Positions 1 through 10,952 of a stretch of DNA of 64,000 bases are shown piece by piece; position 1 is the first letter of the stretch, and each line of letters opens with the position of its first letter. The position numbers were made by a program, and so were the translations under genes. The stretch comes from Stictocephala bisonia (lineage: Eukaryota; Arthropoda; Insecta; Hemiptera; Membracidae). The stretch covers positions 62,001 to 126,000 of the forward strand of contig JAQJVL010000533.1 in assembly GCA_035578905.1 (NCBI GenBank). Direction: 5' to 3'. The notes below the pieces were generated by a model. It ran no database searches, was not told where the DNA came from, and saw only the letters and a program-made list of their open reading frames with translations.

Positions 1-770
1 TTATAACCATTAATTGTTGTTTTAAACCCCTTCGACAGTAATACACTACTAATATTTACTACAAATGTATAATAGTATCAAGATTATTATTTAAAGTAGA
101 GTAGAATTAACATTTATACCATTAAAATGATAATATGTTCCTTATATACTAAGGAATATGATCAGCAAAATATTAATATTTTTTGGTACTTTGAATTATA
201 GCAAACTTTGTTTTATTAATTAAGAAAATTGCAATGACAATATCTTGGCTGAGTTATTAATTAAACCATATCGTTTTTCGTTAGGATCATGTTATATAAT
301 GTTAGTTGTACTATATCCATCTGTGTATACTCCATACTAAGCCTTAGAAATAATCTACACTTTTAAATTTAAATTTATCTTCAATAAAAAAAATAAAACA
401 TCCACGCTTAAAAAATGAATTTAGTCAAAAACCTTCAGTCGTGCTTCTGGGTTATTACGCGTTGTTCTCAAATATAAAATATCTTTATTTGTCAGGTAGA
501 AAGTTCATGAGTAGACTGTAATGGACCGATTTTAAACAAAGTAATACATTCCTCGCATTACATGTATTTTTTACATCTAACCATCAAGTTACAACTCGAT
601 TTTATTTTAACTAATCAGTGCTTTAGTACAATTAAACATCAGGTGGATTTTGTAAATAACCTACTGCAGTCTTTTCTGTTCTACAGTAAGTGTTTAGCAC
701 TAAACAAAAGTCTTATTTATTTGCATAAATGAATACTCTAAGTAATAGTTTTTTAACTTCGCTCGTCAGT
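1..770. other. AT-rich stretch, no gene seen
   Basis: No credible reading frame, RNA motif or repeat was seen here. Stop codons are dense in all frames and base composition is strongly AT. Confidence 0.6.
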
Positions 771-828
771 TCACATGGCTACAAGCCTGTACGCGAACTT
801 TATTAAAAGAGTGAAGTACCAACCGTTA

Positions 829-902
829 GCTCTTTGGGGATTCGAACCTTGGACATTGTCCTCCGCAGTCCGAAGCCTTAGCCACTGAGCCACTACGCAG
901 GC
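829..902 (-). repeat. tRNA-like SINE head (tRNA-Ser-like)
   Basis: On the minus strand this 74-nt block has a good pol III A box (TGGCTCAGTGG) and a perfect B box (GGTTCGAATCC) at tRNA spacing. The anticodon arm resembles a serine tRNA but does not fold cleanly. The two ends do not pair as an acceptor stem, so it is not a functional tRNA gene. The best reading is the tRNA-derived head of a SINE or a tRNA pseudogene; no clear SINE body was recognised next to it. Confidence 0.6.
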
Positions 903-2447
903 AATAAGAAATATAAATATGAAAATTAAGAAATATGAATCTATAAATAAATCAGGGTTTACTACCACTACATTATTTTTGTTTCAGTTTGTTCACTATG
1001 ACATGATAAATATTCTATTGTTCTAAAATCTCATTCTAATGTACACTATGGTATTCCAATCCACTAGGAATCCGATATCGCTGGCCTTATCTTATCGTTT
1101 TCCAAGAACTTGCACACGGAGACCGCTTTCGGCGGTAAGTCAATCATTGGATTTACCAGTTTCTGATCAACTTTAGTAACCACCGGAGCATTCGGAACAT
1201 TCTATCAACACTAATTAAAAATTTGAGCAAACATTTACCAAATGTCCTGCAAAAAAGTGACAATTTTATTTAATATTATATTTTTTTGCCAAATTATGTA
1301 AAATAGAAAATTTATCAATATTTTTAATACTTTTGGGTGACAAAAACATGGTAACAAAAATATAAATGCTTCAGATGCTTTTGAATACAACGAAAAATAA
1401 TTTTCTCTATTGCAGAACTTCGTAAAATACCTTAGTGATTTTAAGTTTCCAAAATATATTCATAGTAGAATGTGCCTACCAGCCTACCATGTGCGAGTAC
1501 ACAAAATATGTAATTTAATATTAGATGTGCGTTTTAAATTAACGAAAATATAAACATTTAAATACAAACAATTCAATCATTTATATTTTAACAGTAAGAG
1601 AAGAAAAAAATGCACTGTCAAAGTTAATACGGTGTAAATGCTGGTTGAAGCACATGAGCCTCGACAGGTGTAATTTAATTACAAGTTCTCTCCTAGCCAA
1701 CGAATAACGAATTGTTCACTCCTGAATAGACATTACATATGCACCTTATGTTACACGGGTTGAACTTCTCACATTAAAAATCCAGTTTATTTAACAATGT
1801 TAACTACATGATGTGTGGTAATACATCTGAAATGAGAAGCATTAATAAAAAATTAATTCATATTTTAAAAATTGCAAACAGTATTTAATAAATATAAAAA
1901 TTATAATTACAACAAGAAAGTAAATCTAAATCACATCTCCTACATTAGATTAATGAAAAATATAATTATACTTTCATTATTAAATTGGATTTATGTTCCA
2001 CCCTAGCTTATTCTTTAAACATGTTTACCTAACTTGTACAAGTGATATGCTACATTATACTTGCTATCAAAGGAAATCATATACATATATACGGCAATTC
2101 AATTGAATGAAAGAAACATTACCTTACCATCACTTTGGGATGAATGTTACGATGGTTTTACGAGATATTCTTCTATACGGCTGCCATGTTGGGTTTTACG
2201 ACCGAGATTGGAGGATTGTGTGCTTTATGCAGATATAATAGTATACTGTCGTGTTTTTCTATAGTGATTTTTTTACGATCAAAACTTAAGAACGGAGTTG
2301 TTTGTAACGTTAAATATAAATGTTTTATCACTATGTACAAAATAACACTGAAAGAATAATACATTTATTTTCGTCAAATTGAAAGACAGTGTTTATATCT
2401 CCTATTTTCTTTTTATCGAATAATTCGTGCTGTACCCTGAACTACAA
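903..2447. other. Gene-free AT-rich stretch
   Basis: Only short open stretches of low complexity are present, none with recognisable protein character. No repeat array was seen. Confidence 0.5.
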
Positions 2448-2636
2448 GAGTAGTGAACACTTGTGTGTTTTGTGCCAGATTTTTGGGGTTACGGCGTCAA
2501 CAGAGGTGGGAGGTGATAACCCGAAGCCAGTTTGGATTTCTTCGGCTAGGTTCGGTTTTGGGTACCACCACCGAGTTACGTGATCAGAATAAAGTGCTGT
2601 GATGGCCAAAATATGCCATATAACTGTCATATACAC
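2448..2636 (+). repeat. Left arm of a ~190-bp inverted repeat pair
   Basis: This block recurs in opposite orientation at about 4772-4962 with roughly 75-80% identity by eye. Shared blocks include TTTGGGGTTACGG, GAGGTGGGAGGTGATA and AAAGTGCTGT. The pair brackets a decayed Polinton relic and a Helitron remnant. It may be the worn ends of a larger element or two copies of one dispersed repeat. Confidence 0.6.
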
Positions 2637-2813
2637 TTATACGACACAATAAGATGAGGCACTGGTAAGTGCAGACACCGCAGGGCAGGAAGTAGCGAAT
2701 AGAACATGGATGCCTACCACTTCCCACAGTGGGGAGGGGCTGTGGAATCCCGTAAAATCCAATAAATAATTTAGTTTACCCCAAAGTTTGTCATTCTACA
2801 ATCATGAGTGTTA

Positions 2814-3297
2814 GAGAAACCATCGTCAAAGAGTGCCATGCTCCAGCCAGAGGACGATTTCTCACTTGACCTGTGAAAGTTACAAGGATATATTATCTGT
2901 AGCAGGCCAACTTGGTGGAAATGATTCCATACTCAAAATTTAACAAAAGCTAAAAGTATATTTTGACACTGATCAACTGTTTCACCAAGTACGCTTACGT
3001 AATTCCTTTGAAGGACAAGCAAGGACTGGAAATTATTAATGAAAAAGCTAATGAAAAACACAACATTAACCACTATCCCGAGTTCAGTGAGAAGAAGGGT
3101 GTTATAGTTGAAAGATTTGATCGCATCCTCAAATCTCTAAAGTGGAGAAAATACACAGATTTAGGCAACTACCAATGGGTGAAGATATTTCCTGACGTGT
3201 TGGTAGAGTACAACACGAGCAAACATAGAACAATTGGCACGGTGCCTGTAGAGGTAAACAAAAAAATCATTTTACTTGTGTCGAACGTATAGCAGGA
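2814..3297 (+). pseudogene. Decayed Polinton-type integrase fragment
   Basis: Broken reading frames here match the integrase of the element at 9469-22871 (13691-14614) segment by segment. The shared parts are the N-terminal basic region, the QANLVEMIPYSK stretch around the first catalytic position, the INCFTKYAYVIPL block, the VERFDR block that carries the catalytic Glu, and the HRTIG region. Several stop codons interrupt it. The segment with the second catalytic Asp (the TDQG block) is deleted. It is clearly dead and is a remnant of a second, older element of the same family, in plus orientation. Confidence 0.8.
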
Positions 3298-3535
3298 TAC
3301 TAAAACAGCTGGTCAGAGACAATGCAAACTGCATTATTGTGTTTAAGCAAAACGAGAGAAATATTAAGCACATTTATGATGATCATGTAAACACTGACAT
3401 GATATACACCAAATTCAAGGACTTGTTTTTAAAAGTATAGAAAGGTGGTAGCAATAGTTTTTAAGGGGTTGATAAGGAATGTGACATGAATGACGGAAGA
3501 TATCGAATTGGGTTTAAAAGTTTAATCAAAGTTTA
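3298..3535 (+). pseudogene. Decayed packaging-ATPase C-terminal fragment
   Basis: Directly after the integrase relic, translated pieces match the C-terminal third of the ATPase at 14617-15315. Shared strings include KQLVRDNAN, FKQ, HIYDDHV and GRYR.GF. In-frame stops interrupt it. The Walker A and Walker B parts are missing, so a deletion joined integrase tail to ATPase tail while keeping gene order and strand. Confidence 0.75.
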
Positions 3536-3743
3536 AGAAAATACTTAAACGTATGGAATTTTTAAAACTTCAAAAAGTAAAACCAACAAACTTCAAAAAC
3601 CCGAAAACCTGAAAATCTGGAAACCGAAAACCTGAAAACCTGGAAACGTGTCATACTTGGAACATAAAATAAGTGAACTCTATGGCTGGCGTAAGCTCTT
3701 TAAGTCCAGGGTGTGAGAATTTCTAGAAAAAAATGTATATATA

Positions 3744-4316
3744 TCTATATTTATAAAAGAGGATATTTGTATATTTGAAGTTTATGCGCTGCCAAACCAT
3801 CCAACCGATCGCCATAAACTTTTAGGATGTTATCTTGTATACTCTCGAGATGGTTTCTGTAAAGTTTGATGCAGATCCGTCCACAGGGTCCCGCCCACGG
3901 GCTCCTAAAGATCCCATGTTATTCAAATGGAGAATCTGAATTGTTTACAAAAAACATATGACTGTGTGGTTTAATGTAGTTTCACATGCCATAAGCAGAT
4001 TGAAGTTCTCACAACAACAGTACTGTATATGTTTTGATTTATTGTAGTTCTACATTTCACCTTGAGAGTGTAGCACACACTACTTTTACTTGATCGGGTG
4101 ATCTGTATTTGGTGTTAACCTTTTTTCCTCGGTAATTAAAACATGTGGTGAAACGTGAAAATAAATAATTATTTGTTTTGCAGTTTACTTTTTATGACAT
4201 GCCTCCTGAAAAATCTAATATTGGTAGAAGAAGCAAAAATGCTCGAATTCTTTCAGCTATTAGGTTCTAAATCAAACTCAATATTATGACCGGCGAAGCG
4301 GGCGGGTACAGCCAGT
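3744..4316 (+). mobile_element. Helitron-like remnant
   Basis: The left end begins TC followed by a TATATTTATAAAAGAGGATAT-type sequence typical of insect Helitron 5' ends. The right end has a GC-rich CGGCGAAGCGGGCGGGTACA stretch ending CCAGT, close to the usual CTAGT terminus. Between them is an N-terminal Rep-like fragment (4199-4270). About 570 bp survive, so it is an internally deleted copy. The ends were set by resemblance, not by a precise site comparison. Confidence 0.55.
4199..4270 (+). pseudogene. Helitron Rep/helicase N-terminal fragment
   Basis: A 23-codon frame begins with ATG and contains NIGRRSKNAR, the N-terminal pattern of Helitron-encoded replication-helicase proteins. A pyrimidine-rich tract ending TTTTGCAG precedes it and could be an old splice acceptor. 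The frame stops after the arginine-rich part, where the remaining protein has been deleted. Confidence 0.5.
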
Positions 4317-4771
4317 ATATATATAAATTAAAATCTCTTGTAGGTTACGTGTTAAATTGAAAGGCTTCACTGAGTAAAGTGGCACGCAGTTGGTTAGGGA
4401 TAAAAAAAAACTAAAATAAAATTTTAAAAAATGGGGCATGCCAATTTAGTTATGTAGTAGTCATGACCGTATGGAGCGATAGGTCCATTACATGTGTGCA
4501 TAGGCCTACTGGGAAAAGAGGCACGTTAAATTACGTTAATCCCAACAAATACCATCATAACCGTAAGTACAAACACGAAATAAATAAACATTGTCTTATA
4601 CTAATATAATTGTAAATATATGAGAAATTTCCCACATACCTACTACTCATATTCATTTTTTTCGTATTATAAATACAAAAATAAATTTGTAATTCCAATA
4701 CTATTATAATTATTAATTGATAAACTGATTTTGAACAGCAAGAAACACAAATATTAGTTATAATAATTTTA
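4317..4771. other. Gene-free AT-rich stretch
   Basis: Nothing recognisable was seen between the Helitron remnant and the right arm of the inverted repeat pair. Confidence 0.5.
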
Positions 4772-4962
4772 AGTCTATATGGCAGCTATATTGGATATTT
4801 CGACCAATTACAGCACTTTATTCTGATCAAGTGACTTGGTGGGGGTACCCAAATCCAAACCTAGTCGAAGAAATCCGAATTGGCCTTCGGTCTATCACCT
4901 CCCATCTCTATTGACACCGTAACCCCAAAAGTCTGGCGCGAAACACACTATTTTTCACTAAT
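4772..4962 (-). repeat. Right arm of the ~190-bp inverted repeat pair
   Basis: This is the inverted counterpart of 2448-2636, with shared blocks CAGCACTTTATTCTGATCA and TATCACCTCCCATCTCTATT. See that entry for the interpretation. Confidence 0.6.
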
Positions 4963-5308
4963 TACAAGAACGCCCTAACCCCTGACATTGGTATTACTAA
5001 GATTCGTTAGAATGAATTAGATAAGTCTTGGAAAGTTTACGATATAAATTCATTATCATAATTCAGATGGATTTATGTCTACTGACTCGACGCCTTTTCA
5101 ACATGGTTTTGGACAAAGTCGTTAAATAATGAGGAATGTATCCCAAACCATACATTTTTTAGATGAAATATCAAGCATAGCTTTTACAATAAAAAGTAGC
5201 AGTAAAACAGATAAAAACCCTCAACAAAAGTTTAGATAAACTTGGAATACTCATTTACTATGCAATAGAACGACTCACCACAGAAATGTATTACATTAAG
5301 TATAATAT
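4963..5308. other. Gene-free stretch
   Basis: No gene or repeat was recognised. Confidence 0.5.
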
Positions 5309-5772
5309 ATACAAGGTGGAAAAAAAATATGGAAACGCTTTCACAACTGTTATATGACTTCACTTTTTAAAGTGAACTCTTGTACATCATCATGATTGCA
5401 AAGAACACACTTTTTGACGTCATTAGTGAAATTTCATCTTTTCAGGAGGTGACCCGTGAGGAGTTGAACAAAAATCTTCAAAATAAGCAGAGGTTGAATT
5501 TGATATCAAATGAAAGAGCTATTCAAGTCAAATTAACTGTTCCAAACCGGACTTCAAAATGTTCATTATTTACAGAGTAGCAATCACTCGAATTTCAAAG
5601 TAAATAATTTGAATACTGTTATTGCTCAGCTATTTAACGGTTTTAAGTTAATTATTCTAATTACAAATTATACTTTATGGAACACGATTATACAAAAAAA
5701 TTAAATTATCAAATTATCTATGGAAAAAATAACGTTGTTGTGAAAGCGTTTCCATATTTTTTCCACCCTGTA
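5309..5772. mobile_element. MITE with ~38-bp inverted ends, mariner-like
   Basis: The two ends are near-perfect inverted repeats: TACAAGGTGG followed by AAAAAAATATGGAAACGC on the left, with the mirror ending CCACCCTGTA on the right. TA dinucleotides flank both ends. Start and length fit the Tc1/mariner superfamily. The 66-codon open stretch inside (5380-5580) has no recognisable transposase motif, so this is a non-autonomous copy of about 460 bp. Confidence 0.8.
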
Positions 5773-7735
5773 TATATGCAATTTATATACATCGTAGTAT
5801 TAAAATATTACTTTTAATAACAATTTATGACTTTAAATTCTGGCGTATCAGAATTGTATTCAATATCAAAATAGGAAATGTTTCTAGTTTTGTCAATAAA
5901 CTACGAGTGTTTTCAAACACCAACTGCAGAAAGAGGAATTTTAATCACCAGATGTTCTGCATTGTTAGCTGATTGATTCTAACCTGATCACACGTCGGTA
6001 GATTACATTCCAAGGGATCTGGAACACAAAGGTGCAGGAAATCAACAGGTGGAAACCTACGTCATGTAATTGGAAGAATTACGTTTAAATTCACTATCAA
6101 AGTTTGACCTATCTCTTAGACGGAATAAAGCCTTTAGACCCCATAATAAGAGTTGGTGCACAATATTGAGTGCTTTTTTTTTATAAGTAACGAATTATTT
6201 TTGCCCACTATTTTCATTAATTTAGTAATGTAAAATATTAAGCTAAGGGTTTTTGTAGTCTTACCTAACCTAACCTAACAGGATACCAGCATTTGTGAAA
6301 TTTATGTTGTGTAAGAAGCAATTAATTTAAGTAATAACAAAGGGACTATCACAAATACTATGTGGTGTGACACCTTTTCTTGGCTACTCGCCGATTTTTT
6401 CATTTATTGTGCCTGTTTCGCAAATCGAGTTTAGGTGTTTGTTTTGAAAATATAATAATTTTCCATACTTAGAGCAACAAAATGAAGTTAAAAAATGATT
6501 TAATTCGTTTCCTTTGATTTAAGAGAAATTAACAGTTATTCAGTCCAATAAAAACTATAACCCATGTAATGATTTAATAAAAAATAGTAGTTATAAATGA
6601 ATATTAGCTATCTTATTATTAATTAAATGGAATACATTCAAATTGACTGACCACATTTACGTTTTAGAATAGGCAAATATTAAACAAAAATTGATTGTAA
6701 AAATCCATTTTTATGACTGTAAAGAGCCAATATTTTCTGTTTTATTGTTATACAACTTAAAAGTAATCATTCACAAAATTTACATATTTCGACAAAATGT
6801 ATGAATGCTATAGAAAGTGTGAATTTCATTATGCGAACATTAGGCCAAACATTCAAATTCCATCTCAAATTTGGTGTCAAAGTGAACCTGCATAAATTAA
6901 ACAAATCTTTTCGTCTCCACATTCTGGGTAACTATTATGTTTTAATGTTAGTATAAACACTATGTTTACTATTTTGTGCTACCACACAGGTAGTTTTACC
7001 GACAACACTCTCGGTTAACATCAATATATGAGTGAAATTCTTGAAAATTCACTTGATTAATTAAGACAAAAGCACTCAGTTTTACTTAGCTACTGATGAT
7101 GGGTAGGGAGAAAGAATCATCCAAACCATAAATACTGCTTAAGGCTAAGGAGGAGAAGTGCGAGGGGAGTGGGTAGCAAGATAAGTTATGCAGGATGCTT
7201 GCCCAGCAGAGGAGAACAATGAATTAAACATGCTGTAACGCCCCCCTCCCAGCTAATGTTTGATAGGCCTACAAGGACCAAATTAGATTAACTCAATCGC
7301 TCTGCAAAAATATGAGTAATAGACTTTCTTAAGGCAGGATGATTTTATGTTGGCGAATAGCAGGAAGTTGAGTCGAAGAAGTTGAAGTAGGATTTTGGAA
7401 AGGTAATGCTGAAAGTTATAATAAATGACTGAGTTTTACATTGTGGTATCAAGATAGATAATGGGAAAGTCCGGAAGAGGTGCGCTAACCAAATAGCTTA
7501 TTTTTCTTCATGATTGCATAATGTACAACATTCATTACATTAAAAAACCAAATTATTACATACATATTAAAGGTGAACTCAATCAGTACGACTCAAAAGG
7601 TACCTCCATATCCCAACCCACCTCAATATTTATTTGTTTTAGTATTATTTAATGTTTCATTTTGTATTAATATCGGTAGATTTATAAATTAAGATAAAAT
7701 GTCTAACAGTACGATTTGTTCATCATTAATGAAAT
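5773..7735. other. Gene-free stretch
   Basis: No gene was recognised in this roughly 2 kb. It contains a short telomere-like run near 6264 and a slightly GC-richer patch near 7080-7270 that matched nothing I know. Confidence 0.5.
6264..6278. repeat. Three CCTAA (TTAGG) units
   Basis: CCTAA occurs three times in tandem. TTAGG is the ancestral arthropod telomere repeat, so short interstitial runs support an insect or other arthropod source. The run is far too short to mark a telomere. Confidence 0.6.
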
Positions 7736-7873
7736 ATGTTTTTCATTGTCTGTGGAAGTGACTTTCGGGTAAATTGTGCAAATATTAACCAATCAGATAT
7801 TGATTTCATTGCTGATAAGATAACCGTCTGGAAGTGTGAACCATGCGGTCACGGTCGTACGAAGAGTGTGTGA
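7736..7873 (+). pseudogene. PHD-finger-like fragment
   Basis: A 45-codon frame reads CGSDFRVNCANI, then DFIADKITVWKCEPCG. The spacing of Cys pairs, the hydrophobic D..I pattern and the W.C..C ending resemble the C-terminal half of PHD zinc fingers often found at the start of insect retroelement-related proteins. The first Cys pair is missing. A second overlapping frame (7843-8049) continues with a Lys/Glu/Leu-rich segment that could be the downstream part after a frameshift. No full gene is present; this is probably a transposon relic. Confidence 0.4.
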
Positions 7874-9243
7874 CTGAACTCCTCTGCATCTGTGGGGAGT
7901 CACACCTTGGAAGACAAAAAGGAGAGCAGGAGAGGGTAGTTATTGAGTTAAAAACTTCACTTGAAGCATTAAATACCAAAACATACAATAGTTTAAATCT
8001 ACTTCAGTTAGAAATGAGTAAGTATATAGTGTATAGTACAAGTATATAGTAAAAAAATATTAGTCGAACATTTTAAAAGGAGGATTTATGTACCTAAATT
8101 CTGTAATTTTTAGTTAAATATCTACGTACCGTTGAAGAAACACGTTGTAATATCAAAAAGAACTAATGCAGCCACTGTATGAAACCTTGTCACAGTAAAA
8201 ATTTTTTTCCTGATTTCAATTTAGGTGGGTCATAAGGAGCTAATGTAATTTTAAATTGACGCATACGGTTTTGGTGACTTGGAATTTAGGAAAAGTAAAT
8301 TATTGTTTTTGCATTTTTTCCCTTATGGTATTGACAATATTAATAGTGTGAAAACTAAACAGCTGTCAATTTTAAGTTTACACTTTACTTTGTCATGAGA
8401 TCACATTTTTTCCTCTTTTAACAATTATTAAAAGTACACTTATTGGTTTTTAAATCTATTTACGTAGCTTATAGCTACGCTGAAAACTAGATATATAGTT
8501 TAAATTATTAATAAATTGTAAGTAAAATAAATATATAGTATACAACATCTTACATTATTTTGGCACGTACAACTCATATATAATACGTACATTAAATATG
8601 TGGAAATATTCATAAAATTGAGTGGGCTTGGGAACAGGTATTAACATCTGGGACTCCCCGATAACCCGTGAAGGAGATGGGTTCTAGCTCTATCAATTAT
8701 TCCGTTCACTGGCTTTTAAGGGCATTTGAGTCATATCGACTGTGAACCACACGTTGAAGGACTTTTAAGTTGGAGAGCTTGGCTTAAATAAATATTCCAT
8801 AGACATTAAATTTACTGTTAGCACAAATGTATGTTTTTATACAATACCTAGAAGATAACCACGCAATTAAAAGTATTTTTACTCATTAGCAATCTAAACT
8901 ACACATTTATTTACTTTTGAAGAAATGTTTGTGATGTGATTCAGTAACCAGTTTTGATCTTGTAAATTATATATATCGTATGGTTTGTTGTCAGCTACCA
9001 TTTGTTAGTTTTAAAAAGCTGCGAGATATATTCTGATAAATATCCAAAAGTAATGATGTCATATTCATTGAATAAAATTTAGAGTGATATCCTGTCACAA
9101 AGCCTAGTCCAATCCATCGAGCTATTTAAGACCTCTCCTTGATTCTGTTTATGCTGGCTAATCCCTCCATAAATGAGCGCAGGAGGCACTCTGTAACTAA
9201 GTTATCCTTTGTTTGGATAGACTTCCCGCAATGACATGACTGA
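7874..9243. other. Gene-free stretch left of the Polinton insertion
   Basis: No gene or array was recognised. Composition rises in GC from about 9090 toward the insertion point. Confidence 0.5.
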
Positions 9244-9462
9244 TCTAGAGTCAGTCCCCATTTATACTTTCCGTACTTGCATCAGCCAACGCCACCAGTT
9301 CAGAACCAATTCAAGAGTCTCTACTCCCTTCGAGAGAGGTTCATCCCACCTACAGGTATTGACGGATCGTTAATAAGAAATTTATTTCGTCCATCAAAAC
9401 TGTTCTACGCTAAGGCTCAGCTAGCGTGCAGGGCATTCAAGTTCTTATTGAATGTTTTAAGT
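9244..9462 (+). other. Open frame cut by the Polinton insertion (left part)
   Basis: An open plus-strand frame runs from just after a stop at 9241-9243 up to the target duplication. It has no clear start codon. On the far side of the element the same codon phase continues from 22872 to a stop at 23004-23006, so before insertion this was one uninterrupted frame of about 116 codons. I recognise no domain. It may be an exon, part of an older element, or chance. Confidence 0.3.
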
Positions 9463-9468
9463 AGTGTC
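9463..9468. repeat. Target site duplication, left copy (AGTGTC)
   Basis: AGTGTC directly precedes the AGTAGTGTAG terminus and is repeated directly after the opposite terminus at 22872-22877. A 6-bp duplication is the hallmark of Polinton/Maverick integration. Confidence 0.9.
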
Positions 9469-9567
9469 AGTAGTGTAGTATGCCGATTCTGGTGCAACCC
9501 TACCCATGCCGGTTCTGGGGCAACCTTGACCTTTGGGTCCTATCAGCAAGGTTGTCGATCTTATCAC

Positions 9568-9735
9568 CACGTGTTGACCCCAGAGGTCAACTTTACTATT
9601 GTTTACTACTGTTATCAGCCACGTGGTGACCTTGAAGGTCACGTTTACTACGAGCACGTGGACCCCCCGCGACGTTGTCCTAGGTCAGTGTTGTGTGACG
9701 TCACGTCGTTTTCGCGCTCTTTCATCTGACGACGT
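9568..9735. promoter_or_regulatory. Palindrome cluster in left terminus (E-box, nuclear-receptor-like and CRE-like sites)
   Basis: Three CACGTG E-boxes lie at 9568, 9620 and 9655. GTTGACC and GGTCAAC form an inverted pair with a 5-nt gap at 9573-9591. GTGACCTTGAAGGTCAC is a 17-nt palindrome at 9626-9642; it contains two overlapping extended half-sites of the TCAAGGTCA type bound by FTZ-F1/ERR-class receptors. GTGACGTCAC, a full CRE-type palindrome, is at 9695-9704, and another GACGTCA follows near 9731. The motifs are seen directly; use as enhancer, promoter or replication signal is inference. Confidence 0.55.
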
Positions 9736-9798
9736 CACGACGCCGTATTTATTAAATTAATTTTATTTATTTAATGCTGTCAAAAAGTGTCGGTGGCC

Positions 9799-9870
9799 GG
9801 TGCCGGGATCGATCTGAGAACCTTTCGTTTGTGAGACGAAGTCGATACCACTGGGGCACAGTGACACACC
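9799..9870 (-). repeat. tRNA-Val(CAC)-like block in left TIR
   Basis: This 72-nt segment has a perfect 5-bp anticodon stem (TTCGT/ACGAA) with a 7-nt loop CTCACAA, giving anticodon CAC. It has an A-box-like TGCCCCAGTGG, a B-box-like GATCGATCC, and partial acceptor pairing GGTG/CACC. The T arm pairs poorly. It looks like a tRNA-derived sequence captured in the terminal repeat, with a second copy at 22216-22287. Function as a tRNA is unlikely. Confidence 0.55.
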
Positions 9871-10952
9871 CTAGAGGGTAACGTAAGTAGCGGCAGAAGA
9901 ACGTGTGTGGCTTCGTTCGCTTCGCTCGCGTTATACTATATGAAATGTAATTCGTATTTAATATAGTATTAATTTGTTCAGATGTGAAATAAAGTCTGTT
10001 GGTTTGTCGTCTGCTCCTCAGCTGATGTGATGCCATATGAAAGATGCAAAAAAAATGTCTGTTTTTCTTTATACTATATAAAATGTACCAAATGTTTTTT
10101 CGCAGTGTTACCAACTCGCACGATTAATTGCCAAAAAATATATGTCAGTGCTACCAACTCACACGATTTATTACATTATACTATAATAAATACATATATA
10201 ATTTTTGTTTTCTCTCTTTTAGTTATACTATATTAAATACAAACGCGTTTTTCGGTGTTACAGTAATATTATTTTAATTCGTTATCCTTTTATATCCTTT
10301 TCGGTTGCGAATAAATACGTTAAAACGGTCGTCAAGTATTAGGAGAACAGAGACTGGTAGGATTTATCAATGTTACAGTTGCCGCGCGCTGTCATTATCA
10401 AATCAGCGTGACCCGGCGACCTCTCCGTAAGATAGTCGCGACTGTCTCGCGAACTGATTATGTGACTGCTGCTCATTTCTGCTAGCCTGATACTTTATTT
10501 TTCATTACATGTTGTTCGGATTCCATATTTAAGTGGTTTATATATATTTTATTAAATATTTAATTTAGTATTTAAAAATCTTAAGGTAAAATACTATTCT
10601 ATGAATTTAAATAGTACCTACATATAGTATGTAATATTCATATAATAATTAATATTTATATTTTCGAAAACTCTATGAAAAAAGACGTGCTTTAATTAAA
10701 GTGTATTTTTCTTGTTACACAGTATATAGTATTAATTTGAATAATATTTTGTATTTTATATAGTATTAATTTGTTCTGACCGTTTAACAAATGAACCAGA
10801 GGGTTTTTTCTTGTTGTTGTTTAGTTTTTTCATAACAGATTATTTTTGTTTACAACAGCTGATGTGTCTTCTGCTACCAGAGAACTCTTTGTATATGAGA
10901 AAATTTGTAATGCTTGTATCAGCCGATGTGGCTCGCTTCACTTACACCGTGC

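Noticed and set aside
829..902. Functional tRNA-Ser gene
   Set aside because: Control boxes are good but the acceptor and anticodon stems do not pair properly.
9767..10114. 115-codon frame in the TIR (also at 21972-22319)
   Set aside because: It runs through the tRNA-like block and AT-rich repeats and has no domain; conservation between the copies only reflects TIR identity.
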